64,000 bases of DNA, from the NCBI GenBank assembly GCA_950295325.1, contig OX485805.1, forward strand, positions 19,021,501-19,085,500, in the 5' to 3' direction. Of the stretch, positions 1 to 17,500 are shown one piece after another. The translations under genes and the position numbers were made by a program. How positions within the stretch are numbered: position 1 is the stretch's first letter; the number at the start of each line of letters is the position of its first letter. This DNA comes from Polytrichum commune. Taxonomy: Eukaryota; Streptophyta; Polytrichopsida; Polytrichales; Polytrichaceae. Below the pieces are notes generated by a model. That model saw only the letters and a program-made list of their open reading frames with translations. It had not been told where the DNA came from and did no database searches.

Positions 1-1440
1 CCAAGGGCCCATAGAAATCAAGCAACCCACCCTACCATAGGGACTTAGTGCCCATTAGGCCACCAGGGTAGTATCATTATCATAATTTTATTAAAAAAAC
101 ACAAAAATGACAAGTGTTCAAAAACACTTCTTCATCTTACAATGATTTCCACCCACAATTGTGAGGGCCTAAATACTCCAAACTTAACTCTTCTACTCTA
201 CCCTAGGAACCCCCATTAATTGAGCTCGCAAGCCCTCCAATGTGAACCAGTACACTGGCCATCCAATTATCTCAGCTCAGCTTGAAATTCAATACTCTGT
301 CCTGCAGCTCCAGTCTCACTAAGTCCCTTGATATTCGTTTCTCTCAACCCAGGAAGGCCCTGGAATCACCGTGACCCCCTCCCTGGAAGCCACCTCGGCC
401 AACTGCCGTTCAACCCTGGCAGACCCTGGTGTTGCATCCAGGGGCCCTCACTTCCTCGATCCCGCAGCCTGTTGTGTAACTCGCAGCAAAACTCCCATGG
501 CCAGTCAGTAATGCCAGGTTCAGCCTAATCCCACTTCCAGCCTTCGTATTGGATGCTCACAGAAATTGAATGCGCACTAGGCAGCTGACTGATACAGCCT
601 CTATCCTCCTCGGATCCAGCTGCAACCCCCCCGCATTGTGCATCCACGCGAAATCTCATTCTTCAGTGCGCACCCAGCTTCTGAAGTGTGGGCCCACTGA
701 TTGCACTGATCCTCATCTTCAAATTCCTCCTGCCTCTTCTAATTATCTCCAAACATCAGTATCTACCCAATGTTGCTCTCCTGCCCCTTCGATTGTGATT
801 TTTCCAGCATTACCTGATGAATGCGGCTCTCCCCCTGTACCTGGTTGAGTATACCGAATCCTCGTCTCTCCCCTCAGAATCTCCCAAAGTAAGCACAACT
901 TCGAGGGTGTTGGCTGGTCTGAGTGGTCTCGGCAGCCCTCGTGCTCCCTCAATCCGCCTTAGCTGAGTACCCCCTGAAATCCTTCCGTGTGTATTGGCAG
1001 CTTGAGGATTGCAGTTCGGCCTAAGTGCGAAGGTGCCAGCGTAGCCCCCACAATCCTCCTACCTCACTATCTAGCTCTCTTTCGGTGCCGTGATCGGCTC
1101 CTAATGGCTCCTCCCTAAAACCCAAAACCCTCAGCACCTCGCCCTGTCGAAAAACAACTCCCGTTCGATCCCCCTGCCGAGTGAGGGTGTACACCGAATG
1201 ACCCCCCGAGACCCCTCCTTCGGCCGCGGGTCCTTCCCCTTTGTGCTTGAACCCGAGGCCCAGCCCTTCCCCCAACCTCTAAACTAACACACCAAGGTCC
1301 TAATTAGAACACTAAAACCCTGGGTCCTTTCCCCTTCAAGCTATCCCCCCTAAGCTTCTTTACTTAACCCCGCTAAATCACACTAATTCCCCAAACTAAT
1401 ACACACCCCCAAACCTAAGCTTAAAACGTATCCCCACGCT
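1..1440. other. C-rich intergenic block, no gene recognised
   Basis: The plus strand is strongly C-rich and G-poor over about 1.4 kb, with many CCCC and CCCTC runs. It then switches abruptly to AT-rich DNA near 1,440. Short open frames exist on both strands but none shows a recognisable domain. Such strand asymmetry is typical of transcribed repeat DNA or a retroelement untranslated region, but no LTR ends, primer site or target duplication could be placed. The window edge may cut the unit. Confidence 0.4.
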
Positions 1441-3090
1441 ACAATTCACTCTTTTTATATTTCCAATAAATAAATTAAAATAAGAATCAAATCCTAATGA
1501 ACTTCTAAGGGTTTAGCAACACATGTGGGCACCATTTCGGGCTCACATCAAGCAATGATGGTATGGAACCTTGTATTGAGGGCATGAAAGGAAGTATTAA
1601 TGTAAAGTTCACACATGTAGAAGAAGTACGTATAAAGGAATAAATAAAATATTCCCGGTGTTGCCATCGGCATGAATTACGGTCTTGCCTCATCTTTGAG
1701 TCAATCTAATTCTATGTGTATTCTCAAAACGCTCAACACAATATAGTGTAAGGACCTCAATGAATATTGCCTCTTTGCCAAGGTGATCACATCGAACATG
1801 ACGAATAAGCCTTGGAGAAGCTAACCTATGACATCTATTTTCCTTAAAGACAAGCTCATTAGGTTCCAACTTTCCACATGTTTAGATGAAAATATTCATT
1901 TCGCTTGACTTCCCCCGATGTGATTGGATGGATATCGATGAAGAGTGCACTAAGACGTTGGAGCGTCGTGTTGTTTGTTTTGCATGTGCATGCAAGGCAA
2001 GTGTGTGGCCTGGATTTGGTGGCACTAGTGCAAGTTTGAAGGTGAAAAATGGTGGGAGCCCACTTCTAGCTCATACATTCTTTTCCCAGTCCTTTTTGGG
2101 TACCCATAAGCAACCCCATAACTAAATGCTCATCCAACCAATTGAAGAAGAGCAAAAGAGGTACCATAATTTTTGTCATGCGCACTTTTTCATCCATGGA
2201 TGGGGGTGCTACGTATGTCATCCATATTTCCCAGATTCGGTTCCCAAACTAATTGGTTATAATTGATAACCTACTTGAGTAGGTGGATGAAAATTTAGTG
2301 TGGGGGTTTTCATCTACATATTTGGATGAACATTCAAGGCAAGGCCAATACTATAAGATTACTATTGTTAACCATGGCAAGTACTATAGAATTAATGTGG
2401 GCCACACTAAATTCCAACCCACATGAATGTTTCCCACCCACACTAATTAGACAAAAAAAATGTAGTTTATTGCAAATAAGTGGGGAAGAATCAACCACAA
2501 ACATACATGTGCCCGAGTTCTACTAGAATCCATAAACTACTTCTCAATGTTTCAAAGCGTAGTTGGAGGGCATGTTCTCTGACATAACGTACTTCCCCAA
2601 CACATGGCTGGGGTTTGCCACATTTGTAGTTTACCTCCTTGTATCAAACGGATGATTTTCAACCAAAGCATTAAAAACACTTTTCTCATGAATCACCTTC
2701 GGCAATGCACATGTTTATGGAAGATTTCTTCTAAGGGTTGGACTCTTTGTTGTAATACTAAATGAAGTGCGTGATGGTTATGAAATAAAACTCCTTGTAG
2801 ACAAGAGATTTATGAAGAAAAGCAAATGTATACATAATAATGGTATCCTAGATAATACTCATGTATTTATAGTAATTTGAAAAGAGTTGATGTGATAAAT
2901 GCCCTTACTACATACACAAAATAAAAATCATGAAATAAGGAGGCCTTTACGACATTCTCAATTTAACTTTCTAATGAGAAGGTTGTAGACTTATATTCCA
3001 TTCATAGGAAGCATCTCATTGTGAATTGACCCTAGAACCGTTATGCCATTGAAGCTAGGGCAATAATAGCATTTAGACTTACCATCATAT
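1441..3090. other. AT-rich intergenic DNA, nothing recognised
   Basis: Only short, unconserved open frames are present. Low-complexity stretches and small imperfect inverted repeats occur around 2,200-2,430, but no element boundaries could be defined. No RNA gene was recognised. Confidence 0.4.
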
Positions 3091-3119
3091 GGTCAATTCA
3101 ATGATAAGTCCACTAGGAG

Positions 3120-3700
3120 TCCACTTTGACCCATTTGGCTTTTGATACCAACATAATTGCTATCTCCATATGCCAAAGGGTGGGCCACTAGGTTGACAAT
3201 TGGTTCTTTATATTCCATGCGCCACATACTATCATATTTTTTGTTCATTTTATAAACCCTTATAATACACCAAGTCTTGTTTGTCAAAGGCTTCGTAGAT
3301 ATAGATGGTGTTCCATGGCAATCGTGCAATCCGGGGAGTTTTTAGATAACTCAAACAATCTCAAGTTTAAAAAAACCTAAAACACAAAAGCCTAACAAGA
3401 ATGGAATGTGTCGCTCATTGGGGACATTGATCAAATGGCAACGATGGATGAAACTAACACATCTATTATCATTTTTTTCCCCTAGACCTTAGGGCCCCCT
3501 TTTGTACATTGTACCTCTACTTTAGGATTCTTGGTAGCCTTTTTAAAGGTATCCACTAGAGAAAAAACAATACCTCCCCCTCATTTATACAATCATGTAT
3601 GATAATGTCTCGATTGATACCCCTTTTTACACTCACATTAACTTTTGTATACAGTTAGTGAAGAAGTCCACCCATGAGGAGTTGCCACCCTTGGAGATTT
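3120..3700 (-). repeat. Dispersed repeat A, copy 1; possible decayed copia LTR
   Basis: The stretch from about 3,365 to 3,700 is clearly similar to 24,130-24,450 in the same orientation. Shared landmarks are the run around CTTAGGGCCCC, the TTTGTACAT run, the CTTTACTTTAG run, the CACTCACRTTAA run and the GACTCCACC/GTCCACC end. On the minus strand a TATAAATGAGGGGGAGG stretch looks like an LTR promoter. A primer-site-like TGGTATCAAAAGCCA lies at about 3,135-3,152, resembling the initiator-Met tRNA primer site of copia elements. No intact retroelement gene is visible, so the LTR reading is inference. Confidence 0.35.
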
Positions 3701-5235
3701 TTACATTGAAGAAATGTTATGTAATAAGAAAACATGTGTATTCCATAGCTATCGATCTTTGACCTCAAAGAAAACATCCATTTTGTTTCTACATGATAAT
3801 TTTGCTCAAGGAAGTTTGTGATGTTATGTGATATATTTAAACCCTTACAAGTCTAAAGGGGCTCAATGTGCAACCATGTACACAATTTCTACAAGCCCTC
3901 ACCAAGTCTAAAGTTCATATTTAAGATTCATGCAATTGAAAATTGATTTTATACATCATCTTATATCAAGGAGAAGACAAAGATATACTAAAATGTGACA
4001 TTTATGCTCAACATACTAAGAGTGTATCGCATCCAAAGGCACTTGTATTTGAATCAAATCTTCAACAACATTAAACTATTCAACCAATTTGAAAAGTGCA
4101 CTACAAGAGCAAGTCGAATTTAGATAGGGTCATCTTTGACAAGATTGATTGAAAATGGAAATGTGTAGCTCAAATATACAATGTTTTTTGTGCATGTACC
4201 TTGGCTTGAAACGGGCCTCTTAGACTTTCAAGGCCGCCACTAATCACAACCCCAATAGCTAGGATGTAAGCCTTATGTGGTCACCCGATATTTGAATAAT
4301 TGGTATGTGACAACCATGGCTTCTAGTTATGAACATACACCAAAAAGATGTGTATTATGACCAAATCGAACTATTTGTTGAAGATATAGATAGTTTAGCT
4401 TAATAAGTCCAACAATGAACACAAATGGAGACATAACATTATTGCGCTAAGTGACTAGGTTGTGTGGAGTTGGAAATATGTCATGTTAGGTGCTAGAAGC
4501 ATATCTCATGGGTGCTTGTTAGTAAGCAGATTCAACCTGGAAAATGAGTGAGATTAGGGTGAAGCATTATCATTGCATATTATTAGCATAGAACGGTTGA
4601 TAGCAACTAAATAATGTTTTGCAAAGCTTTAGTTATGTTATTATACGATCACTCAAAGACAACGAAAACCCTGAACACGTTGATCTCTTATACACCCAAC
4701 TTTGATTTCAAAACTTGAAATGATAATCTTTGACATTCGTGGTTGTCAAAAAATTATGATTAATGTAAGCTACACATGACATAATTACTTACCTGAGCTG
4801 ATTCTAGAGGGGGGGGGGTGTGACTCCTTGAGGAGGGTGGTATATCACGTGCAACTGAAGAATATTATTGTAGGGGATATTTTGATGACCCGGACTCTAC
4901 TATCGAAAGTTCAATAGGTTATTCAGACATTATAGAACATGAATGACTTTACTTGGTAAAGTATTGCATTCTCACTAGAGAATTAGGGCACTGTGTAAGT
5001 CCGAATAGCAACACACACTAACTTAATTGGGATACTCTAAGTGTAGTGGTGGGTTCTATTGGTCATCGCTCTATACTCAACCCTAGCCTCTCAGCTGCTG
5101 ACACGTGTCGGGACTACACCTAATTCCATTATGAAGCTTTTCCCTTCCTCATGGAGCTCCAGATCACCACTACAAACGTGAGACATGCACCACCGGAACC
5201 TTCCATCTTCCGATGATCGGTGTATTATTGTTGGG
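3701..5235. other. AT-rich intergenic DNA with old repeat traces
   Basis: No coding potential was recognised. The stretch around 4,250-4,400 has weak similarity to the arms of dispersed repeat B (see 61,110-61,510), including a degenerate CACCAAAAAGATGTGT segment. A G9 homopolymer lies near 4,810. Confidence 0.3.
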
Positions 5236-5237
5236 GC

Positions 5238-5679
5238 TATGTTGAGTTTCCATGTAGGCTATTTGCCCACTAGATTCTAGAAAATAGTGGGCCGGAGGTG
5301 TTCACACATGTCTTTAGTTAAGCACAAGTTGCCGTTCAAGCACATTTTGGGGTCTGCTAGAATGTGAAGCACCATAGATACGAGCTGCTAGACCTCCATG
5401 TGCCCACTAAAAAATCTCTAACCATCTTTAATGACCTTCAATAACAATCTTCAATGACTTTCAATATTAATCTTCAATGACCTACGAGTGTGGTCATTGA
5501 AGATTTTGAAAGATCGGTTTTAGACGAAGGCTGAGATTAGTAGGTGAACCCGGATTTGAGGAGATGAGAGTTGCTTAGTTGGCACATACAAACCCCTCTA
5601 GAGTCCCTCTACATTTGGGCGGGTTTGTCCTTATTCACACTAGAATCTGGTGGGTGAGTGGCATACATGGAAATCACGC
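5238..5679. mobile_element. Short Tourist-like family 2 MITE copy
   Basis: About 440 bp. The left end carries GAGTTTCCATGTAGGC and the right end carries the inverted CATACATGGAAATCAC. The interior matches both outer parts of the 1.5-kb element at 22,543-24,068. Shared landmarks are the segment around CACTAGATTCTA with AATAGTGGG, the GTCTGCTAGAATGTG run, and the CTACATTTGGGCGGGTTTGT run. It therefore looks like an internally shorter member of that family. The target duplication has decayed. Confidence 0.6.
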
Positions 5680-6490
5680 TCATTCGACTCTCTGCATTTC
5701 GTAAGGTTTCACTCAGCTTTCAGACGAATGTATCTAAAATTGGATGACCAGATACATTTTTCCATCCTTTATTTTCATCCTTCGTCTTGTACTGTGGGAA
5801 GTGCATACCTACATCCAGCACTTCTCTCTTGAGTAGGTCGCATGCAACTGCACTTCCTATGGAAACTGCAAAAATGGCAAAAAGAAAAGTGGGAAAAAGC
5901 ACAAAATCTCTGCTTCCAATCTTCTCTACTTTTACATTTCATACTGCGGCAGTTCTTAGACACTTCCTAAAATCACTGCCACAATTGCTATTTCCCACAG
6001 GTGCGCGCTGTGGTCACACTAACTTAGCTTTAATTTCCTGCAGGATAGAATGTCATGTGCTTGTAATCCAAGCAGTTACAGATTGAATTTGCATTTAAGA
6101 GTTTCCGGTTTGTAAGCCCGAGTGTCTGGTTAGAAGACAATTGTTTTTTTTTTCTTTCCCAGAAGATTTCGTAAGGGTGCGATTTTCGAATGGTTGGCAA
6201 CGGCTCTGGTTCGGTTTGATGCCAGCCTTTTTAACTTATTACCAACAAGAAAACGGTAGAACCGTGAGGCTCTGTCCTTTACTATGAAAGACTACAAGTA
6301 TAGTTGTCCACTTTGCTCATGCCAATCCATTGCTATTTACTATACCAAACCTTTCTTGGATTTTGTGCACCTTCTTCTCAAATGCAGGTCAAGGATTTTG
6401 ATATCACCCGAAATTTTTAGAATAAATAATCAAGAACTGCCGAAATAACTATAGTTAACTAGATTTCTTTCAATGCATTTTAGGGAGAAA

Positions 6491-6491
6491 T

Positions 6492-6523
<32 letters not shown>

Positions 6524-6533
6524 TATACATGTG
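6491..6533. repeat. (TA)n(CA)n microsatellite
   Basis: A compound dinucleotide tract: about ten TA units run directly into about seven CA units. No gene context. Confidence 0.9.
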
Positions 6534-7715
6534 TAATTATAGTTAACATCCACATTAAATAAAGTGGACCAAAAATAACAAGAACAAGTCCAAGTGTGAA
6601 CGCAAAGTGGTTAGGAAATTTGCTCTTGAAACGAAGAAGTTGATGCATAGCCTCTGTCCTACAGACAGAGCCAACAAACTTTGTGGGAAAATCATAACTC
6701 GCTGTCAGATTGAAACTGAGAGCGTGGGTGAGCGGTTGGAAGTTTCAAGCGAAGTTACAGCAAGAGTTAAGTGAGCAGCTTTTCCGAATCTCGGCGTGTG
6801 GGTGGCTTCTTCACTCCTCAGGGTGTCTGACGGTGAGCTTCAAATCGTTGAGGGTGGAGTAGTTTCTGGTTGGGTTTCTTATTAAGTAGGCGCTTTCTAT
6901 CGAGACTCGCACCAGTTATATTACCTAGACTTGTGGTTTTGGAGGATTTCGTGTTTTGCAATTCGATTTGGATGGTTGGCAGTTCCGGGACAGTTCGAAA
7001 TTGCGACTCTATGCGTGCATTCTATTGACACTGTAGTGCTTGTGCAGTTGAGGTCTGAAAGTTGCTGCCACTCACAAGTATCAAGTCAGGTGAGTTTGAA
7101 TTCGGTCTGGATACTTGTGATATATAGTTAAGGGAAGTCATTGTCGCCATGTCCAATAGATTGTTTGCCATGTGCAATAAATTGTGGGGCGGGAGAATAT
7201 TAATGCGCTGGGGGAGAATAATTTGGTATTTTTTTTGCAGTTTCAGTGTTGGATTAGACCCCCCAGAACTTGAGAACCAGGTGTGAGCAGGAATCTCGAT
7301 CTTTGCAGTTGGCTATGAAAGGAGGAGGATGGTTATGACCCGTAGTCATATCCCCTCGCAATCGGTGAACCAAATACCAGTTGTTTCTCACTGATTTGTA
7401 GTATATTTCCTCCTCACACCAGTTATGTATGTTAACTGACAATTTTATGGGCTCCCACGGCTCGAGAAGGAACTGAACATAACCTATTGTTGAGCTCCTC
7501 GTGTGAGCTCAAACTTCAATACCGTTCTCAGAGTGCGGAAGTTCTACCATCCTACTTAACCCCTCCTTCCCTGAGTGTCGAATTGATCTACGATTTTGCA
7601 GCTCCATTTTGAGTACAGAAAGGAGTAAGGAAGTTGAAAGAGAGATTCAACTCAGTTTCCGATGTTTAATGGGAATTCATAGGTTACTATCACTGGCTCT
7701 TTGTACTCAAGCGAG
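6534..7715. other. Upstream region of the reductase gene
   Basis: No conserved coding frame was recognised. The stretch lies 0.4-1.6 kb upstream of the reductase start codon and may hold its promoter and a spliced 5' leader, but no TATA box or leader exon could be assigned with confidence. Confidence 0.25.
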
Positions 7716-7719
7716 TATT

Positions 7720-7945
7720 GCAATGAGCGGGGAGAACCGGCCGCTGGTTGCAGATGAACCGGTTGAGTTAGAGAAACAGCCGGTCGAAGTTCAAGACTTC
7801 AGGATGATTACCACCATTTAAGAGGAATCATTGGAATATGCCCGGAGTTATTAAAGAATAAACCCGAAAGATCACTAACACGTAACCGGTTGGACTTGGG
7901 AACACTAGGATTTTGACCGATCATGCCCAGAAACCTCCCCGGACA
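7720..7945 (+). repeat. Dispersed repeat D, copy 1 (reductase 5' flank)
   Basis: Starts around GGGGAGAACCGGCCGCTGG and ends around AACCTCCCCGGACA. The same unit recurs at about 9,464-9,685 in intron 1 and, more diverged, at about 12,588-12,810 in intron 5 of the same gene. The ends form a short inverted pair (GGGGAG / CTCCCC), which hints at a small non-autonomous element. No convincing target duplication was found. Confidence 0.5.
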
Positions 7946-8122
7946 CTGGCGTATTGTTTTGAGTCGCAAACTTAAATTAGCCCACTTATTACACCACCCA
8001 ATTTTTCTGTATATGTGTGATTGGTTGATTTGAGTTATTTTAGATCATTGTTATTTTGGTTTGGATTGATGCCAGGAGGTTGAATTTGGGACTAAAAAGC
8101 TGAAAAGGCGGAGGCGGTCGCG

Positions 8123-13208
<5,086 letters not shown>

Positions 13209-13416
13209 GTAAAGATTTGGACTTGTTAATCACACTCGAGGGAAGCCCAAACTTACAAGGTGATGATATCATAGAAGGACGCGGTCTATTTTATCTTTAC
13301 TAGTGCTGGAATGTGCGATTCACGTAGGTGCCAGCCACTGTAAGTATGACACGTGGCATAAAATAGATAAATGAAGGGCAAATCTCATTGTCCAGGAGAA
13401 TCGAAAGGGCATCTAG

Positions 13417-13757
13417 GAGTTTAGTATTACTGGGTTGCTGGAGGATGAGTGTACAGTTTTTGCATCTAACGTGCACATTGTGATGAGTTGCAATAAACTA
13501 TGAGTTTAGTATTCCTGGGTTGTTGGAGGATGAGTGTACAGTTTTTGCATCTAACATGTGCCTTGTGATGAGTTGCAATAAACTATGAGTTTAGTATTCC
13601 TAGGTTGCTAGGGGATGAGTGTACAGTTTTGCATCTAACGTGCGCATTGTGATGAGTTGCAATAAACTATGAGTTTAGAATTCATGGGTTGCTGGAGGAT
13701 GAGTGTACAATTTCTACATCTAACGTGCGCATTGTGATGAGTTGTATAATAAACAAC
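13417..13757 (+). repeat. ~85-bp tandem repeat, four units, each with AATAAA
   Basis: Four head-to-tail units begin at about 13,417, 13,502, 13,587 and 13,671 (spacing 85, 85 and 84). Each contains GGATGAGTGTACA, TGCATCTAAC and TGTGATGAGTTG, then an AATAAA at 13,492, 13,577, 13,661 and 13,748. The array starts about 210 bp after the reductase stop codon, so it probably lies in or at the end of the 3' UTR. It would give the transcript four candidate poly(A) signals. Confidence 0.8.
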
Positions 13758-13759
13758 AT

Positions 13760-14556
13760 AATGAGGTAGAAGCACCAGGCTTTCTCAATATATTTATATT
13801 TGATGGGATGGAATGGAAGAATGTTCCATTATTAAGGTTTAGAGGAATGGAGTTGTGATTCGTTTGTTGTGTGAAAATCGGGAGAGTTTTGGAAGTTGTG
13901 CACGTAAATGTATAGACTGGTTTACAAGATTCTGCCTATTTAGTGCTTATAAATGTTACACTTGACATGGTTGTTTTCCCAAAGAGTTCTTTATCTAATC
14001 CTTGCAATTGTGGCAAGATGCAATTTTTTAGTCTAGGCCATTCTTTCTAAAATGTGTATGTGATCGTATGAAGAACTTTTTGTACTAGTTGGAGCATTAT
14101 TCAAATTAGGAAATACTTTTGTTTTGCATTTGATAACAGAAAGTCTGATACGAGGTTTGAGCACCAAGGTGTGAAGTGAAGTGTCTTGATCAGAGAACAC
14201 TAAGAACCTCAAGACAGGCAAGTCAGTATATTGTGTTCTTGAGCTTGATTTTTTTTGCCCAAAGGCTAGTTTGACTCAATCTAGTACTAGGGGATGATCA
14301 TTAATGATGAACCCCTCTCTCAAAAAAGAACAAGAACATTGTCCGCCTCGAATGAATATGTGATACATTTGAGAAACCTAGCCTATTGCTGAGTGTTGTC
14401 CACTCTTACATAGTAAGGTAGATCATTTGTAGATCTGTAAGTGAACTCATGAATTGGGGATACTTGGATCATTTGAAACTCTCGAGTGGACCCATGCATC
14501 AGTTGCCTTCACCACAACACTGTCAATCTCAGCTTTCTCAACCATTGACATCAAAA
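13760..14556. other. Convergent intergenic spacer
   Basis: Separates the 3' ends of the reductase (+) and protease (-) genes. It presumably contains the protease 3' UTR. No further gene, RNA or repeat was recognised. Confidence 0.4.
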
Positions 14557-17500
14557 TTATGCCACGACATTACTGTCGATGACGATGGGGCTTTGCACGA
14601 CATGCTTCCCATCCGACCACCTTAGTGTGGCAAATTGACGGTCCACCACGTGATTGTAAACGGGTACTACTGTCAAGGTGAACTCACGCTTCTCCATAAA
14701 TTTAGTGAAGACTAAGGTTGTCGGCTCCACGATGACCGAGTACCCTTGCGGGCTCACCACATGGGCAACGTATGTTGCCGTGGTGCTCCCTGTCTCTACG
14801 TTTGTCAAAATCCGCCGGAATGTCACCGCGGAGGAGTTCAAGGAAACGTCACCAAAGACCGCGAAAAACGACGGGAAGTTTGCATCTTCGACCCGCGGGG
14901 GGAGGCCGCCACCGGTGGGACAAGGCGGCGCGTCTCGGTCGATTTGCCGCGTCTCGTTGTTTGGGTATCCCAGCGCGCACATGAACGTCAAGTAGTCATG
15001 AACGCCCATGTCATAAACCAAGCCCGGTCGCATGGCTTGCTCTGGCCGGATGAACCCGGCGCCAAAGTCCAGCGGGCTCGCTGCCGCCCTCGTCTCCTGC
15101 GCCGTGATGGTCTCGTTCAAGTTGTTCAGCATGGTCGCTGTGGTCATCAAGGCCGAGCGGATCGCCGCAGGGCTCCAGGACGGGTGCACGGACTTGAGCA
15201 GCGCCGCGACGCCGCTCACGTGGGGGCACGCCATCGACGTGCCCGACATGAACGCAAACTCGTTGCTGCCGACGCCGGCGGCGAGGATCTCCACGCCGGG
15301 CGCGGCAAGGTCTGGCTTCAGCCACTGGGCGTGCCCCGCGGCGTAGCGCAGCGGCCCCCGCGAGCTGAAATCGGCGACGACCGGTGCGGGGGCCACACCC
15401 AACATGGTTCGCGTCGCGAGGATCTTTGCAAGCGGACACCTCGTCGAACGCAAGTACTCCATGAGCGCCTCGCGGCCCTCGCTTGTCACTCGCAGCAAGG
15501 GGACGGCGTTCGACCCCCTCTCCAAAGCGGCCCGGCCCGAGTCGAGGAGGTTGGTGTCGCCGCTCCCGCCGCCCCCGGCGATGATGACCCCCGCGCCACC
15601 GGCCGCAAAGACGGCGTCGTAACTACCGCCGATGTCCGGGCTGTTCTCGCACAACACGATCTTGCCCTTCACGAGGTTGGGGTTCATCGCCCCGCCACCT
15701 GCGCCCTCGGGGTCATGGCAACTCCCATATTACTATAAGACCACTCTTTCAGAACCTCCTTAATTATACCCTAACATATAGTTTATCAAAACAACCTTTT
15801 CGACTTAAACATTACGTTATAGAGCACAAACGTATTTGAAGAATTAGTGAATTAAAGAACACTTCCATCAATAATTTGAAGGAAAAAAGGTGCCTATACG
15901 AAAATCACTTTAGGAGATATCATGAGTTGACAATACGAAAACTTATGATACACAATAGAAGAGGGGGCGCAACCTAATCGTTTTCAACAAATTGTTATTA
16001 TGACACGTTGCTACATGATGGAATACTTGTAAGACATTATATTATCTTGTAATACGTTACACTACTTATCATTAATTTATGACATTATACTTGATTATAC
16101 AACATTGAGGTCTAGTTGATTTCCACTTATTGTACCCAGTCTTATATGTGCATGTGATATGGGAGTTGTGCGACGCCAGTCACCTGCACAAACGCTCGCG
16201 GGGTAGAGGACGCTCGAGTTCACTGCCGCGTCGCCGGCATACACGAAGGGGAAGAGGAGGTTGCCTTTGCTCGCGCCGCCTTTCTCTCCCCGCGACCCGG
16301 CTTGAACGGTGGCGAAAGCACCGGGGACTGTTGCCCCATTTCCGAGCACCACAAGGACCGGGAAGGATCGGTCCTGGGTGGTCGCCGCCACGGTCGTGAT
16401 CCAGGGCGCTGTGTTGGTCACCGTCGCGGGAGTCGGGCCCTCGTTCATCGCCGCCGACGACACAAATATGCCCCTCTTCATCGCAGCGTACTGGGCGATC
16501 GCATAGTTGTCTTCGTAGAGCTCAGGCATCTTGTCGCCGAGGTTCACGAGCGGGAGCCCGATCGAGATCGAGATCACATCTACCCCGTCGGCGATCGCGT
16601 CGTTGAACGCCGCCAGGATGTCCGAGTCTGTGCATTGCCCGATGTCGCCCCCGAACCAGCAGACCTTGTACACGGCAATGTGCGCCTTGGGCGCCATCCC
16701 GGCCGCTGTCCCGTTCGCGAGCCCAAATATGCCGGCTCCATGCACCCAGCTAGTCGTCGTTGAGAGCAAAAGGGACCACCGTAGCAGATCAATCATCCAG
16801 TCAACTAAGTGCAAGCTAAGCTATTTGTGAAATCGATCGACACTGGTATGTGCAGAATTAGGTGGAGACGTATGTGGGACCTAATTTATCGGCGTTCCAC
16901 ACCGATTTTGAGTATTTAGTAACGCAGTTACATCAAACACGGAAAATCGTTTTTCACACTTGGGTTACCATACGGATGAATAGACAAGTTTTTGTAATCT
17001 GATTTCGACCTAAGGTGATTAATTTGCATGGGTAATTAGTCGACCTATTCGAGAGGTTGCACGTATCAGCGTAGAGCACCAACAAACAAGTTATGCCCAG
17101 GTCAAGTTTCATGGCAAAGTTACACTATCTTGTCCTAGTAATATGAGTGTGGGGGGGAACTTATTGTGGGCCACTCTGATTGTCTAGTGAGAGTGGAAAA
17201 TTATAATGTGGGCACAATATCGCGGGTCTTTTTTTGAGGTTTTCCTGGAGGCTTTTGATCATAACCCGTTATGGAACATGACCAATCTGCTCATGGATGT
17301 AAACCATTCTAATTATGAATCGACATGTCCTATGCGCATTGGTTAAAAAGGCGCAAGAGAGTTGTTGGAAGTGCCCTCCACCACTTGGGTGAGTGACCGG
17401 TTGCAAGGCTCTTTAGCCACCTTGCTTGTGAGTTATATGTTCCACAAGAGGAGTTTGTGAATGAGAACACTCACCGACCGGCTGCCGTCGAGGCCGTGTG

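Noticed and set aside
14746-15738. A 330-codon open frame on the plus strand
   Set aside because: It is the exact antisense of the GC-rich last exon of the subtilase. Its length follows from the low stop-codon density of GC-rich DNA, and the sense strand has clear catalytic motifs.
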